NCBI GenBank assembly: GCA_964016985.1
Contig: OZ024830.1
Span: 77,806,763 to 77,870,762 of the forward strand
From: Anodontia alba
Taxonomy: Eukaryota; Mollusca; Bivalvia; Lucinida; Lucinidae
Length of the DNA: 64,000 nt
Reading direction: 5' to 3'
A model generated the notes under the pieces. That model was not told the DNA's origin and did no database searches. It saw nothing but the letters and a program-made list of their open reading frames with translations. Below are positions 33,114-44,912 of the stretch, piece after piece (positions within the stretch are counted from its first letter, which is position 1; each line of letters begins with the position of its first letter). The translations under genes and the position numbers were made by a program.

Positions 33114-36100
33114 GAAATACTATTAACTAATACACTCTTCTTAATTACACACTTTCCCGCCAGCATACGAGGGCGACTCAATAAGTAATCAGCCGAGCTT
33201 ACTTAAAGACGACCTCGTCATTTTCTATGTAATTACCCTATAGCATGACACATCTTTGCCTATTGGTATTCCAGTGCCATCATCAAAGAATTGAATTACA
33301 GCCTTGTATTCTAATTTAGACAAAACAAGCCTTTGTATCAATGACCTTGTTTAAAGACAGCTAAAATGAGACCTAAAGTGATACCACCCACTAATGATTG
33401 CATTTTTCTTACTTAGGAGCTACGCCAGAGAGATCAAAGGCATGCCATAAAGAGGTGATTATGACTCCCAGCAGGGGATGTTGAAGAAGCCTTCTGAGGG
33501 ATACTAAATATTTTGAAGGGAATATTACCCATGGATCAGATAGATCAGCCAGTACTGTGTTCCCCTATTGAGCCTCTACCTGGCTATCATCCACTGGACA
33601 GTAATCCAGTGTTGTTGTTTTCGTGCCCAGTCTCTTATCAGCGATAAAACTAATGACCTCGGATCCAATAATACCCGGACTTGTCACTAACGGAACTGCA
33701 AAAATATGTTGTCTTGACTTGATTTTAGCGCTATTTTACAGCACTATGGTCATTAAAATGATTTTGGATAATAACTGAAGTTGTAATAAACTGTTTTTAA
33801 TAGGTTTGGTTGAAAAATCTTCAGTCAAAATTAATATAATTGAAGTAATACCATCATTTTTGGCGAATTTCTGATGATTTTCTGCTGAAAGTGCCGGGAA
33901 TAGCTAAAATGGGTACCTAGGTTTCTCGTTGATGTTTACAAACAATGTTTGATTTTCCTTACATATAATGCTGCAGTCTTAAAGGTAATATATTGAACTA
34001 TTGCTTTTTGAAAACAACTCTCAGATATATGGAGAAATAATTGAAATATGAGCATTTAAACGAAATCATACAAAAATTATGAAAACTCAGCCACGACAAC
34101 ATATTTCCAATAAATACAATACCTGTACCGTAGGTACTAGTCCAGTGTATATTGAGTCCAAGTAATGACTGAGATGCATTTTACTTTTTATGTCTTTAAC
34201 ATCCAATAACTTGTCAGTGAATGAACCGACACTGATAAAAAGTTTAAAACATGTCTAAATCGTGCGTAATAACATCAGAAAAATGGGGGCCATGTCGGCC
34301 AACAGAAGGTCAATTAGAAGTCATTTAGGCTTGTTACTTATTCACTCGCTCTCGTAAGCGTAACTATCATGTATTTTAATGCAATAAAATGTCCCGACCT
34401 TTTCCAGACATACAAGGCTGACCTGTCCGTTAATATTTTCACTACAACGTTTGATATTTAATTCACTATACAGTTGCAAATATTTACAATGGTCACATTT
34501 CCCTCTAAATGCTTTCATTAATTCAGCAACCATATGCAAATGCGTTCTGACACAGTGGACTTTTCATGATAAATATATACGGGAATGGATACACTTTCAG
34601 AGGTGGTAACTCTGTAAAACTGGTTTGCCTCCCTTCTGGAAAAGGATCTACTCTAAAATGAAAGAATTTGCTCCCAAAGGAGCAAATTCTTTCCTTGTAG
34701 AGTAGATCTTTTTTCAAAAGGGGCCTGGTGTGCAGGAAAACGAACAGGAAGTCACAATATTTGCCTCCCTGGTAAAATATGATGAAAAACTACAAAGTAA
34801 ATCCAGTCCCCTTAAATGGCAAATACATTTGATCTCTCTCAACTGGACAAGAATCATATACCGGTGTATGAATAGGAGTCCCTTTACATAATACACAACA
34901 GCTGAAATTACATATACCTGTGTTAATGAAATCGAATCTGGAACACTTTTAAAGGTTGATACCCGAGTATTTTTTATATACCCTTCCTTTTTTTCTGTCT
35001 GAAAATACAATTTCTAAATGAAATTCAGTTGCCTTCGGTTTGCTATAAAATGCTTCTTATGGCTGGATAATAAAACAAAAATCTAAAAGGTTGATTTTGA
35101 TAACAAAGAACACACGAAAGAACGAAAATCGGAGACTCGGGTTTATTAAGTCTCTTCAAATACAGCAGTATAGTTTGAGTAGCTGTATACGCCCCCTAGC
35201 ACAGCTTAAGCTGTATTCAATTTTTAAAATTACCTGAAATAGTCTCTAAGGAAATAACAATATAATCTGCAGGATGGAATAAAGCATTACTGGAGAAAAG
35301 GAATAAAGCATTATAGGAGAAAACATTGTCTAAATAGGCAGTTTGCTGACTAGGCTTTATAGCCAAGTTGGGCCAAGTGAGAAAATTATGTTATTTACAT
35401 TATGATTACGATATTAAGGCTTTGTAGATCGAAGGTGAATAAATCTGACATGGAAGCATTTACATCCCCTTTCCATGGGGGTTACTCTTAAAGGAGAGAA
35501 TTTGTCCCAGCGGGTGCAAATTCTTTCCTTTAAGATTAGCCTCCAGTTTTAAACGTTTCAAATACTAGGAGGATAACTCTGTATCTGTAAAAGCCGTCTG
35601 AATTGCAAAATGACGTGTTGTTTTTTTTTCAGGCATACCTATTCATCTAAAAGGGACTTGGTACACTTGGTAGTTGTTCGGCCATTTTTTTACACGGGGA
35701 ACAATTCTTGTAGCTTCCTGCTTACGTTCCTACACGCCATCCCTCTTTTGAAAAGCTGTTTGTTCTGAAAGACTAATAATTTGCTCCAAAAGGGGTTCAC
35801 ATTAAATGCCAAGTCTTATTTTCTCTAAAACATAATTTAAAAAAAAATAGAATGTCGTCTGCTACAATTTTGCTTGGTGCTTTAATGATGACAAAAATCA
35901 TATAAAACGTAGGAGGTTAAAATATGCTTTATAGATCAGCATTATTATCTTGTTTACTAGATTTGATACCAGTCGCAGGTTTTAAATTACAAAAAGCTAT
36001 GCAGTCATATTATTTGGGCTGCGTCAAGCAAAAAGGTCATGTCGAGACAGTCAGTTAGCCTTCTCACACTTTTTGCTGGGCATACTTAGTCCTCTAAGTA

Positions 36101-36680
36101 ACTGACAACTTCCCTTCTGGAATCGGCGGAAGGGGAGAATGATCGTAGCAATGATTTCTAGATCAATCCAAGGGTCTCCCCGCACTTCACCATAGTGCAG
36201 ATTATATGTCCTTCCTTTTGGAATCATTGGGTCCATTGCGGTATCTTTGAAAATGGAGTTCTGCTCAGGATACACGCTGGAGTGCGTAAGCAGCGTTGCA
36301 AACTTAATTACTGCTTATGAAGAGTCTCAATAAAACCGAGACCCCCATTTTCTAATCTAAAGTGTGTTCTTTATTTCCAAAAGCAATCTTTTCCGACATT
36401 TATTATGTGGCCGAGCTGGGAGTCTTTCTTGCCACCTCTGGATCTGCAATTAGACGCACTTCTGACTGTGCTATGGAGTCCAGCTGCCGGTGTTTTCTAG
36501 CATATGTGAAAAGCGCAGATTCAGATCATTTTGCGCATGCACAGTTTCATTTGGGCCTTTAACCAATTTATGCCGAGTAGACTCTTGTACCTTAACTGTT
36601 TGGACCAATCTACTTCCAAAAGACGGGTGTATGGTTAGTTTTTATTATTACAATATTTCATAGAAATTACTGTATTGAAT
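33114..36680. other. Intergenic: no gene seen
   Basis: Lies upstream of the SH2 gene start, so its promoter should be here. No convincing core promoter was recognised. It contains foldbacks at 34600-34735 (AGAATTTGCTCC/GGAGCAAATTCT), 35460-35560 (same family) and 35790-35880, a repeat at 35095-35215, a diverged SINE tail at about 36040-36180 and a repeat at 36280-36380. Near 33166 CGAGGGCGACTCAATAAGTA resembles a mariner-type terminus. Confidence 0.5.
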
Positions 36681-36745
36681 GCAAACAATGTACCTAATCA
36701 GATACCGCGTTTTGCGGCGTCTGCTCATGGTGTACACTACTTGCC
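36681..36745. repeat. 70-bp hairpin family H
   Basis: GCAAACAATGTACCTAATCA / TCATGGTGTACACTACTTGCC; weaker pairing than other copies. Confidence 0.65.
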
Positions 36746-36853
36746 AATGTTTCTTTTTTTATTAGCAAGGCATTAATTGGTTAAAATCCATTGACGCACT
36801 AAGGTAAATGTCCTAAACTTTCGTACACCAAACTTCCAAACAAAAAGGCGTGT

Positions 36854-36932
36854 GCAAACAGTGCAGACCCAGATCAGTCTGCTCCAGTCTGCTCCTGAAG
36901 GAGCAGTCTGATTAGGGTCTACACCGTTTGCC
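36854..36932. repeat. 70-bp hairpin family H
   Basis: GCAAACAGTGCAGACCCAGA / AGGGTCTACACCGTTTGCC; inner stem CTGCTCCTGAAGGAGCAG plus one duplicated CAGTCTGCTC. Confidence 0.85.
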
Positions 36933-37044
36933 ATTCCACTATATATATTAAGAAACAATAGTATAAGAAGCAAAACTGAGGCCAAAAAGGTATGGAATAA
37001 AGTGTTCGAAATTGTAGAACATTTACCGTATATACAGTTTTCAA

Positions 37045-37377
37045 TACAGTCAAACCTCGTTATCTCGAACTCGCTTATTTCGAATAACCGCTTATCTCGA
37101 AGTGAAAATCTGGTCCCTGTTTTAACATGAAACTATGACAACAGGTAACAAAATAATGTGGAAAAGAGGAGAAATTGCTCCTAAGGGACAATTTCTCCTC
37201 TTTTCCACATTATTATATATTTCTAACTTCAGGAGTCAAATTGCATATTCATTTGTTAAATGTGGTTGTTCAATTTATTGACTTCCTCACTCTCTCAATT
37301 CTGATATGTCGAGGTACGAATATCTCGAAGTGTTTCAGTGAGTCCTTTGGAATTCGAGATAACGAGAGTCGACTGTA
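37045..37377 (+). mobile_element. Foldback/MITE family B, copy 4
   Basis: TACAGTCAAACCTCGTTATC to GATAACGAGAGTCGACTGTA. Central hairpin GAGAAATTGCTCC. Confidence 0.9.
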
Positions 37378-37526
37378 ATTCTGACAGCGGAGAGTGAGAG
37401 ATTTTAGCCTAGTTCAGCTATTTTCATCTCATGTGCGTCTTCACTACCATCAAAGGTCATTGCTTTTAGACTCTATATCTCTTCAGCAGACTGTAAGAAT
37501 GTGCAGGCTGGCTCTTGTTTTCCACA

Positions 37527-37801
37527 CATTACGAAAACACGCCTATTCAAATATATTGAAAATTTCGCCACCAAAAAATGAAAATTTTCAGATAAAAAAA
37601 TCTGTTTTTCATATTTCTGCTCAAAACATAGATTGTGGGTACTCGTTAGAACCGCCTCGCCGAGGCGGTTCTAACGAGTATACACAATCTATGTTTTTGG
37701 ACAGAAATAAGAAAAATAATGTATACTCCTGTAAACCCCAGTTTTACTATATAAAAGTGGGGTTTAAGGGGGTCAAAATTATAAAGCATGTTTTCGTGAT
37801 G
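37527..37801 (+). mobile_element. MITE family A, copy 7 (outer left of the duplication)
   Basis: Left half variant: TTCGCCACCAAAAAATG. Right half variant: TTTGGACAG, TATACTCCTG and ATAAAGCATG. These markers identify the parent of the right half of copy 8. Confidence 0.93.
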
Positions 37802-38226
37802 AACTTCATATTGCCGAAGATACCTTTTCTCATTAACACACTTCATTTGATATTGTATATCATTTTCATTACATCAGCAAAACTTTCTTTTTTTAGGTTT
37901 ACTCAAAACATCGGTAACAAAATCTGCACGATGGTATTTATCATATTCTCAGAGATAAAAGAAAGTATACACTTTTTGAATTCCCGTATTTTTTTCCCAG
38001 TTTTCAATCCAAAGGCCCAAAATACGCATGATGCATTTCTTTTCTCAATCTACACTAACGTAGTGTAGTTAAAATTACTAAATGAAAGGCTGAGTAGCGA
38101 CACTGTACGTACAAGCCGATATGGCACTTTTGGCGCATACTTCATAGTGAAAAATATTGCCGTAAACCAGTATTTGAATTCTCGTTTTTTTTCGCTTTTT
38201 GTAGTTTTTTTAAATACATATTGGAA

Positions 38227-38296
38227 TGGCAAACAGTGTAGATCCTGATCAGAATGCTTTTACAGGATCAGTCTGATCTGGGTCTGCACTTTTTGC
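38227..38296. repeat. 70-bp hairpin family H
   Basis: GGCAAACAGTGTAGATCC / GGTCTGCACTTTTTGC; inner stem GATCAGAATGC...GTCTGATC. Duplicated at 39925-39994. Confidence 0.8.
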
Positions 38297-39001
38297 ACAT
38301 ACCATTTTGTTGGGAATTTTGTGTACGAAATTTTACCGTACCGTTGACTACGGAAATGTGAGTGGCCGGCCTGTAGTATCACAATGGTGCGAAATCTGTT
38401 TACCATTGTGAACCTTGCGATCAAGTAAATGAAATGCAGATTTTGTAGTTTGTTTAGAAAAAACAACAAGCTGATCAACAGTAAAATTGAAATACCAAAT
38501 ACCTGAACGATACCCACATGTAAAACTGACATGCACATACAATGACGCTAACCACGCGTTTCATTCATTAAATTTACTACACTACATTATTGAACATTGA
38601 GTAAAAATACCTCATGTATAATTTTGGACCAATTCCTTGAAAAATAAAAAAATATATATATGGACATTCAAACAGAGTGTACTTTCTTTTGCCTTAACGT
38701 ATATATAGTTAAAAGCAGCGTCGCACGTTATTAACAGCCGTGCATTAACCGGCGAAAAGCCATGTATTAACAAGGCAATTCACGCGCTGTTAATGCACGG
38801 CTACGCAACTTTCAATATGATCGTACCGGGGCCACAGATTTGTTGCCGTTATCCGATGTGTACTGCCTGACCCTAGAATGAGCATAGTCCGTGGAAATTG
38901 CGTTCGTGAGACATCAGTGAAAAGGCGAAACAAAATAGTGCAAGAAATAACGCGATATGTAGCAAATGTTTTCCGTTTTTTATGCAACAATAGCGATCGA
39001 A

Positions 39002-39125
39002 CATGGTTTTTCAATGCATTAACATTCGCCAGGTCCCTTGGGAGGTGTTGAAAACCGCGGCCTCCGGCCTCGGTTTTCAACACCTCCCACGGGACCTGAT
39101 GAATGTTAATGCATGCAAAACCATG
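39002..39125. repeat. Long hairpin, arms about 60 nt
   Basis: CATGGTTTTTCAATGCATTA ... TAATGCATGCAAAACCATG, with the inner arms GGGAGGTGTTGAAAACCG / CGGTTTTCAACACCTCCC and a tiny GGCC-rich loop. The same structure is at 40700-40823. Confidence 0.92.
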
Positions 39126-39221
39126 TTTGATCCCTATAATGAACAATGAAAATCAGAAGTTGAGGTTTTACTGTGATGTTTCACAGATGAGGTTGAGGAC
39201 CCTACGAGGACCGAACAAATG

Positions 39222-39499
39222 CATCACGAAAACACGCCTATTCAAATATATTGAAAATTTCACCACCAAAAACTGAAAGTTTTCTGATAAAAACTCTGAT
39301 ATTTTTTCATATTTCTGCTCAAAACATAGATGTTGGGTACTCGTTAGAACCGCCCCGCCGAGGCGGTTCTAACGAATATACACAATCTATGTTTTTGGGC
39401 AGAAATAAGAAAAATAATGTATACTCCTGTAAACCCCAGTTTTACTATATAAAAGTGGGGTTTAAGGGGGTCAAAATTATAAAGCATGTTTTCGTGATG
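39222..39499 (+). mobile_element. MITE family A, copy 8 (hybrid, middle)
   Basis: Up to about 39399 it carries the variants of copy 9 (TTCACCACC, AACGAATATACAC, TTTGGGCAG). From 39425 it carries those of copy 7 (TATACTCCTG, ATAAAGCATG). Confidence 0.93.
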
Positions 39500-40919
39500 A
39501 ACTTCATATTGCCGAAGACACCTTTTCTCATTAACACACTTCATTTGATATTGTATATCATTTTCATTACATCAGCAAAACTTTCTTTTTTTAGGTTTAC
39601 TCAAAACATCGGTAACAAAATCTGCACGATGGTATTTATCATATTCTCAGAGATAAAAGAAAGTATACACTTTTTGAATTCCCGTATTTTTTTCCCAGTT
39701 TTCAATCCAAAGGCCCAAAATACGCATGATGCATTTCTTTTCTCAATCTACACTAACGTAGTGTAGTTAAAATTACTAAATGAAAGGCTGAGTAGCGACA
39801 CTGTACGTACAAGCCGATATGGCACTTTTGGCGCATACTTCATAGTGAAAAATATTGCCGTAAACCAGTATTTGAATTCTCGTTTTTTTTTCGCTTTTTG
39901 TAGTTTTTTTAATACATATTGGAATGGCAAACAGTGTAGATCCTGATCAGAATGCTTTTACAGGATCAGTCTGATCTGGGTCTGCACTTTTTGCACATAC
40001 CATTTTATTGGGAATTTTGTGTACGAAATTTTACCGTACCGTTGACTACGGAAATGTGAGTGGCCGGCCTGTAGTATCACAATGGTGCGAAATCTGTTTA
40101 CCATTGTGAACCTTGCGATCAAGTAAATGAAATACAGATTTTGTAGTTTGTTTAGAAAAAACAACAAGCTGATCAACAGTAAAATTGAAATACCAAATAC
40201 CTGAACGATACCCACATGTAAAACTGACATGCACATACAATGACGCTAACCACGCGTTTCATTCATTAAATTTACTACACTACATTATTGAACATTGAGT
40301 AAAAATACCTCATGTATAATTTTGGACCAATTCCTTGAAAAATAAAAAAATATATATATGGACATTCAAACAGAGTGTACTTTCTTTTGCCTTAACGTAT
40401 ATATAGTTAAAAGCAGCGTCGCACGTTATTAACAGCCGTGCATTAACCGGCGAAAAGCCATGTATTAACAAGGCAATTCACGCGCTGTTAATGCACAGCT
40501 ACGCAACTTTCAATATGATCGTACCGGGGCCACAGATTTGTTGCCGTTATCCGATGTGTACTGCCTGGCCCTAGAATGAGCATAGTCCTTGGAAATTGCG
40601 TTCGTGAGACATCAGTGAAAAGGCGAAACAAAATAGTGCAAGAAATAACGCGAAATGTAGCAAATGTTTTCCGTTTTTTATGCAACAATAGCGATCGAAC
40701 ATGGTTTTTCAATGCATTAACATTCGCCAGGTCCCTTGGGAGGTGTTGAAAACCGCGGCCTCCGGCCTCGGTTTTCAACACCTCCCACGGGACCTGATGA
40801 ATGTTAATGCATGCAAAACCATGTTTGATCCCTATAATGAACAATGAAAATCAGAAGTTGAGGTTTTACTGTGATGTTTCACAGATGAGGTTGAGGACCC
40901 TACGAGGACCGAACAAATG
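39500..40919. repeat. 1.42-kb body, duplication copy 2
   Basis: The second copy of 37802-39221; see there for content. Differences are few, e.g. GCACGGCT versus GCACAGCT near 40496 and GTCCGTGG versus GTCCTTGG near 40588. Confidence 0.95.
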
Positions 40920-41197
40920 CATCACGAAAACACGCCCATTCAAATATATTGAAAATTTCACCACCAAAAACTGAAAGTTTTCTGATAAAAACTCTGATAT
41001 TTTTCATATTTCTGCTCAAAACATAGATGTTGGGTGCTCGTTAGAACCGCCTCGCCGAGGCGGTTCTAACGAATATACACAATCTATGTTTTTGGGCAGA
41101 AATAAGAAAAATAATGTATACCCCTGTAAACCCCAGTTTTACTATATAAAAGTGGGGTTTAAGGGAGTCAAAATTATGTAGGCGTGTTATCGTGATG
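40920..41197 (+). mobile_element. MITE family A, copy 9 (outer right)
   Basis: Left half as copy 8. Right half with TATACCCCTG, AAGGGAGTC and ATGTAGGCGTGTTATCG, i.e. unlike copies 7 and 8. The 1.42-kb body does not follow it. Confidence 0.93.
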
Positions 41198-41337
41198 GTT
41201 CTCTAATGTTTTAGCTACATCAGAATTAAGGTTGAGGTGTCAATGGGATAAAACAAGTTTAAGCTCCGTTCTTTCCAGCTGTTGGAAAGGTTGCACTTTT
41301 ATATTGTACTCTTTCTCAGGTAACTCATTATGTGATC

Positions 41338-41368
<31 letters not shown>

Positions 41369-42198
41369 TTTTAAGGTTGTATTTTTAATGTCTGTTAGGT
41401 ATATCAAAATTAGCAGATATAAATATGTAATAAATTCATCTAAGTTTAAGCAAATTATCATTGTAAAAATAGAATGCTAAAATCCATAAAATTTTGCAAA
41501 TAAATAACAGAAATAAATAACATGTACCCTGTTTTGAAATATTTTCTACAAAAGTAAGATGAAAAGATATTTTTACAAAAGGTGTAAAATAATAGGTAAT
41601 CTCTATATAGAAATATATATCACATGTCTTTTGTCAACATAAAGAACCTACTTTGAGACAAATAAAAACATATTTTAAGAACCATGAGGTCAGAAAAGTG
41701 TCTCAAACGTCTTCAACATTAGGCTTCCATCTCACACACAATTTAACACTCAGTATGCTGGAAAAAGTTTAGTAGACGATATTTTGACATATTTGTCGAT
41801 CTTATTTTTCCCAGGAAATAGAATTTGACATTCCAAGCAAATTGTCTGCTATAAGACAATTTGCATGAAATGTCAAAGCCTATTTTATAGGAAAAATGAA
41901 ATAAATCATCACCAGTTTGTCATCTACCGAGTTTACCAAGGGAGTGGAAAAGGTAAGGGCAAAGGCTCATTAATTGCAATATATGTCTTAAAATATTCAG
42001 CTTTAATAAACAGTCATCTTGACTCAGATTTGATATGTCAAAATAAGCCTCTTCTGAAAAGGGATCTATTCTAACAAAAAGAAATTAGCTCCCAATGGGG
42101 AGACAATTCTTTCCATTTAGAATTGACACCTTTTCCGAAGGGGAAAAAAGCACAGAAGATTTCCCGGAAACGGTATCAGATCCCCTTAATTCAGCAGA
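41198..42198. other. Intergenic 3' flank of the WD40 gene
   Basis: Poly(A) at 41338-41366, AT-rich sequence and foldbacks at 41765-41900 and 42050-42150. The 3' UTR and polyadenylation site of the WD40 gene should lie just below 42199. I could not pick a clear signal. Confidence 0.45.
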
Positions 42199-42341
42199 CT
42201 ATTTATCTTCATCTTTTTCTTCATCATCATCCTCATCCTCATCCTCATCATCATCACTAGGTATTTCAGGATCGCTATCTGGATCATTGGGATCTGGAAC
42301 GAAGGACTCTGGGATCTCAATGTCCACACTATTCCCAGGAA
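42199..42341 (-). CDS. WD40 gene, last coding exon with acidic tail
   Basis: 143 nt, phase 1 in, ends TAG at 42201-42199. Acceptor TTTGCATCCTTTTCAG. Reads VPGNSVDIEIPESFVPDPND then PDSDPEIPSDDDEDEDEDDD, EEKDEDK. The final 19 residues are almost all Asp/Glu, encoded by GAT/GAG triplets that form a small microsatellite (42204-42258). Acidic tails are common ends of cytosolic scaffold proteins. A weak internal donor (CCTA|GTGATG) exists, but the stop codon makes this the natural end. Confidence 0.75.
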
Positions 42342-42583
42342 CTGAAAAGGATGCAAAAACATATGAGAGAAATGTGTGGACCACGTTTGTCCACAATTTT
42401 AATGTTCGTTGATACTTAAACTTCTATGGCCGCGCCATATGAACACGTGTCTTTGGGCGCATGTGGGCAGAAATGCCCAGATTAGCCTGCATATGCCCGT
42501 TGTGTGATCAGGGCCATCGCCTACCCGCTGTCAGAATCACTGAATTCTATAGACTGTAACAATGGAGAGCAAATGCCCTGAAG

Positions 42584-42668
42584 AGATTTTGCGCATGCTC
42601 TGACGAGACTTTGCGCATGCTCTGACGAGATTTTGCGCATGGTCTGACAAGACTTTGCGAATGCTCAG
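42584..42668. repeat. 21-bp tandem repeat, 4 units
   Basis: Units GACGAGATTTTGCGCATGCTCT with small changes, in the last intron of the WD40 gene. Confidence 0.85.
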
Positions 42669-42783
42669 GATGAATTGAATCAGCACATTTTTCACATGTT
42701 TGAAGGAACTTTGTTCGTTTGACGTGGTCCATATAATTCTTATTCAGCTTACACTGATTTATACGAAATTTGATGGATAGAGA

Positions 42784-43059
42784 CATTACAAAAACACATC
42801 TATTCAAATATATTGAAAATTTTACAACCAAAAAAGGAATTTTTCAGACAAACAATTGTGATATTTTTCATATTTCTTCTCAAAACTTAGATTGTGGGTA
42901 CCCGTTAGAACCGCCTCGGTGAGGCGGTTCTAACGAGTACCAACAATCTTTGTTTTTTAGCAAAATAAGAAAGACAACGTGGACCCCTGTAAACCCCAGT
43001 TTTGCTATATAAAAGTGGGATTTAAGGGGTCAAAATTATATAGGCGTGTTTTCGCGATG
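42784..43059 (+). mobile_element. MITE family A, copy 10
   Basis: CATTACAAAAACACATCTAT to GGCGTGTTTTCGCGATG; core GAACCGCCTCGGTGAGGCGG. Diverged left half. Confidence 0.88.
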
Positions 43060-43257
43060 AGCAAAACAGCATTTATACTTCAGTGAATTCACTGATCAGA
43101 ATTCTTGGAACCATTTATTTTTTTGTTTTTTATTAATTATATAAAAAAAACAACTACTTATAAAATTCCAACTCGGACCTGTTTACTGTGAAATCATTAG
43201 TTAACTAAAAGCTGCGCAGGACAGCGCAGCTAGCCTGCCGGGGATACATTGTATCGT

Positions 43258-44060
43258 GCAATTTTTGTTACTTGGAACCAATATTCCAAGTGTGATGTTC
43301 ATCCAATATGTAAATAGTGTTCATTTATTTGTGTTGAGGTTTACGGCTTAGTCAACCCAATGGGGTCATGTCGAGCACAGTCAGTTAACCTAACCGCACG
43401 TTTACTGGGCAGGCTTGGTCCTCTAAGTGGTTAAACATTATTGTGCACATTCTTTCGCCAGAAACTGACAACTGCCCTTCTTACAAACAGTGTTTAAGAT
43501 ACAATGCAAAATCATTTGACAGCAAACGACCTATATATAGTATGAGGTCAATTTTGGTGTAAAAAGGAACCAACATTCCAAGTACGACGTTCATCTATCA
43601 AATAGTCATCAAGGTACAAGGCAAAATCACATTAACATACGTATGATATGTTCAGTCTTGGTGTCACATGAAACCAATCCCAAGAAACCAATACCCCAAG
43701 CATGACATTTATCCATCAATTAGTCTTCAAGGTGCAAAGCAAAATCGCTGGACCGTGAAAGGTAGGTCTTACTGACCTACATATACAATGAGAAGAAGTT
43801 TTGTGTAACATGGAACCAATATTCCAAGCATGACGTTCATCCATTAAACAGTCTTCAAGATACAAGGCCGTGACGCATACAGTTCACATTGATCTACACA
43901 GGATATGAGTTCAATCTTGGTGTCAAAAGGAACAAATATCTCAAGTACGACATTTATCAAACAAAAAGTCTTCAAGATATAATGCAAAATGACTGGACCG
44001 TGATATAGGTCACACTGACCTAAATATACTATGAGGTCAGGGTCGTGTAATTTTGGCCAT
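43258..44060. repeat. Tandem repeat, about 115-127-bp units, split by a SINE tail
   Basis: Units with GGAACCAATATTCCAAGCAT, GACGTTCATCCATCAAATAG, TCTTCAAGGTACAAGGCAAA and CCGTGATATAGGTCACACTG-like parts. The 3' part of the tRNA-SINE (43329-43481, minus orientation, no tRNA head) is inserted in the first unit. Confidence 0.75.
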
Positions 44061-44437
44061 TGGTTCCGCATCATGTTCCCTATATCTCCGGATATGGTAC
44101 AGTTTAGTTTTTGCTCCTGCTGCATTCCCAACAATATATAAAACAGAGACCACTGCCTGCTGATTGCATGATTATGACGCCTATATTTGAAGTTATTTGG
44201 TGCAGTATTTCTATTTCATTTTATTTCATTTTGATTATTTATTTATTCTAACATCATTTTCTAATGTGATAGTGATTACTGCATGTGATGAACTTTCTTT
44301 TAGATACTGAAAGATAAGCTGATGTACATACTTTAACCCTTGTCCTGCTGAATAAATTAAGATGCCATGCCCACTTTTAATTTTCAGCCAGTCAGATTAT
44401 TTGATCCGGATTGTTGCTATAAATTCACATACTTTAT

Positions 44438-44506
44438 GGCAAACAGTGCAGATCCAGATCAGTTGGCTTCTTCAGAAACCAGCTGATCCGGATCTACACT
44501 GTTTGC
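44438..44506. repeat. 70-bp hairpin family H
   Basis: GGCAAACAGTGCAGATCCAG / GATCCGGATCTACACTGTTTGC; inner stem TTGGCTTCTTCAGAAACCAG. Confidence 0.85.
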
Positions 44507-44912
44507 AAAGGCAGGGATATCCGGGTTCAGCAGGACAAGGGTTAATGTAAAATGTATTGTTTAAATTTGGTGTATCCCATAAGCTGGCAACCCTAGCTGA
44601 GTGTCTTAATACTATGTATGGTTTGGTTTACTATGTTTTAAAGAAATATTACACGTTATTAAAATATTACTTACTTGCTTACTTACTTATTAATTTACTT
44701 ACTCTAATAATTCTAAATGAAAAATTAGTAATAATTTGGTACAAAGCAGAGTAAGATAGATTTTGCAGTACAAAAAGTTCATAGATTTCATCGACATAAT
44801 AAGTATTTCTAGAAGTGGGGTTTAAATACTGCGAAATTCTGGAAATTTGCCTTTTAATGTATACCCCTGTTTTCACTATATATTATAAGGAGAACAAGGG
44901 AACACAAATGAC

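Larger units (their letters stand above)
37802..39221. repeat. 1.42-kb body, duplication copy 1
   Basis: Nearly identical to 39500-40919, with an offset of 1698 bp and only scattered single-base changes. It contains a family H hairpin (38227-38296), a short inverted repeat (AGCCGTGCATTAAC at 38736 / GTTAATGCACGGCT at 38789) and a long hairpin (39002-39125). The open frames it holds (60-171 codons) occur in both copies because of the duplication. None shows a known domain. Confidence 0.95.

Noticed and set aside
37394..38068. 224-codon plus frame and its 171-codon twin at 39251
   Set aside because: Starts in MITE family A and runs into the duplicated body. Present twice only because of the duplication; the peptide is Phe/Ile/Lys-rich with no domain.
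33113..42199. WD40 gene and SH2 gene as one continuous transcript
   Set aside because: The acidic exon ends in a stop and exon 32909-33113 starts with ATG in a good position. No donor before the stop convincingly links them.
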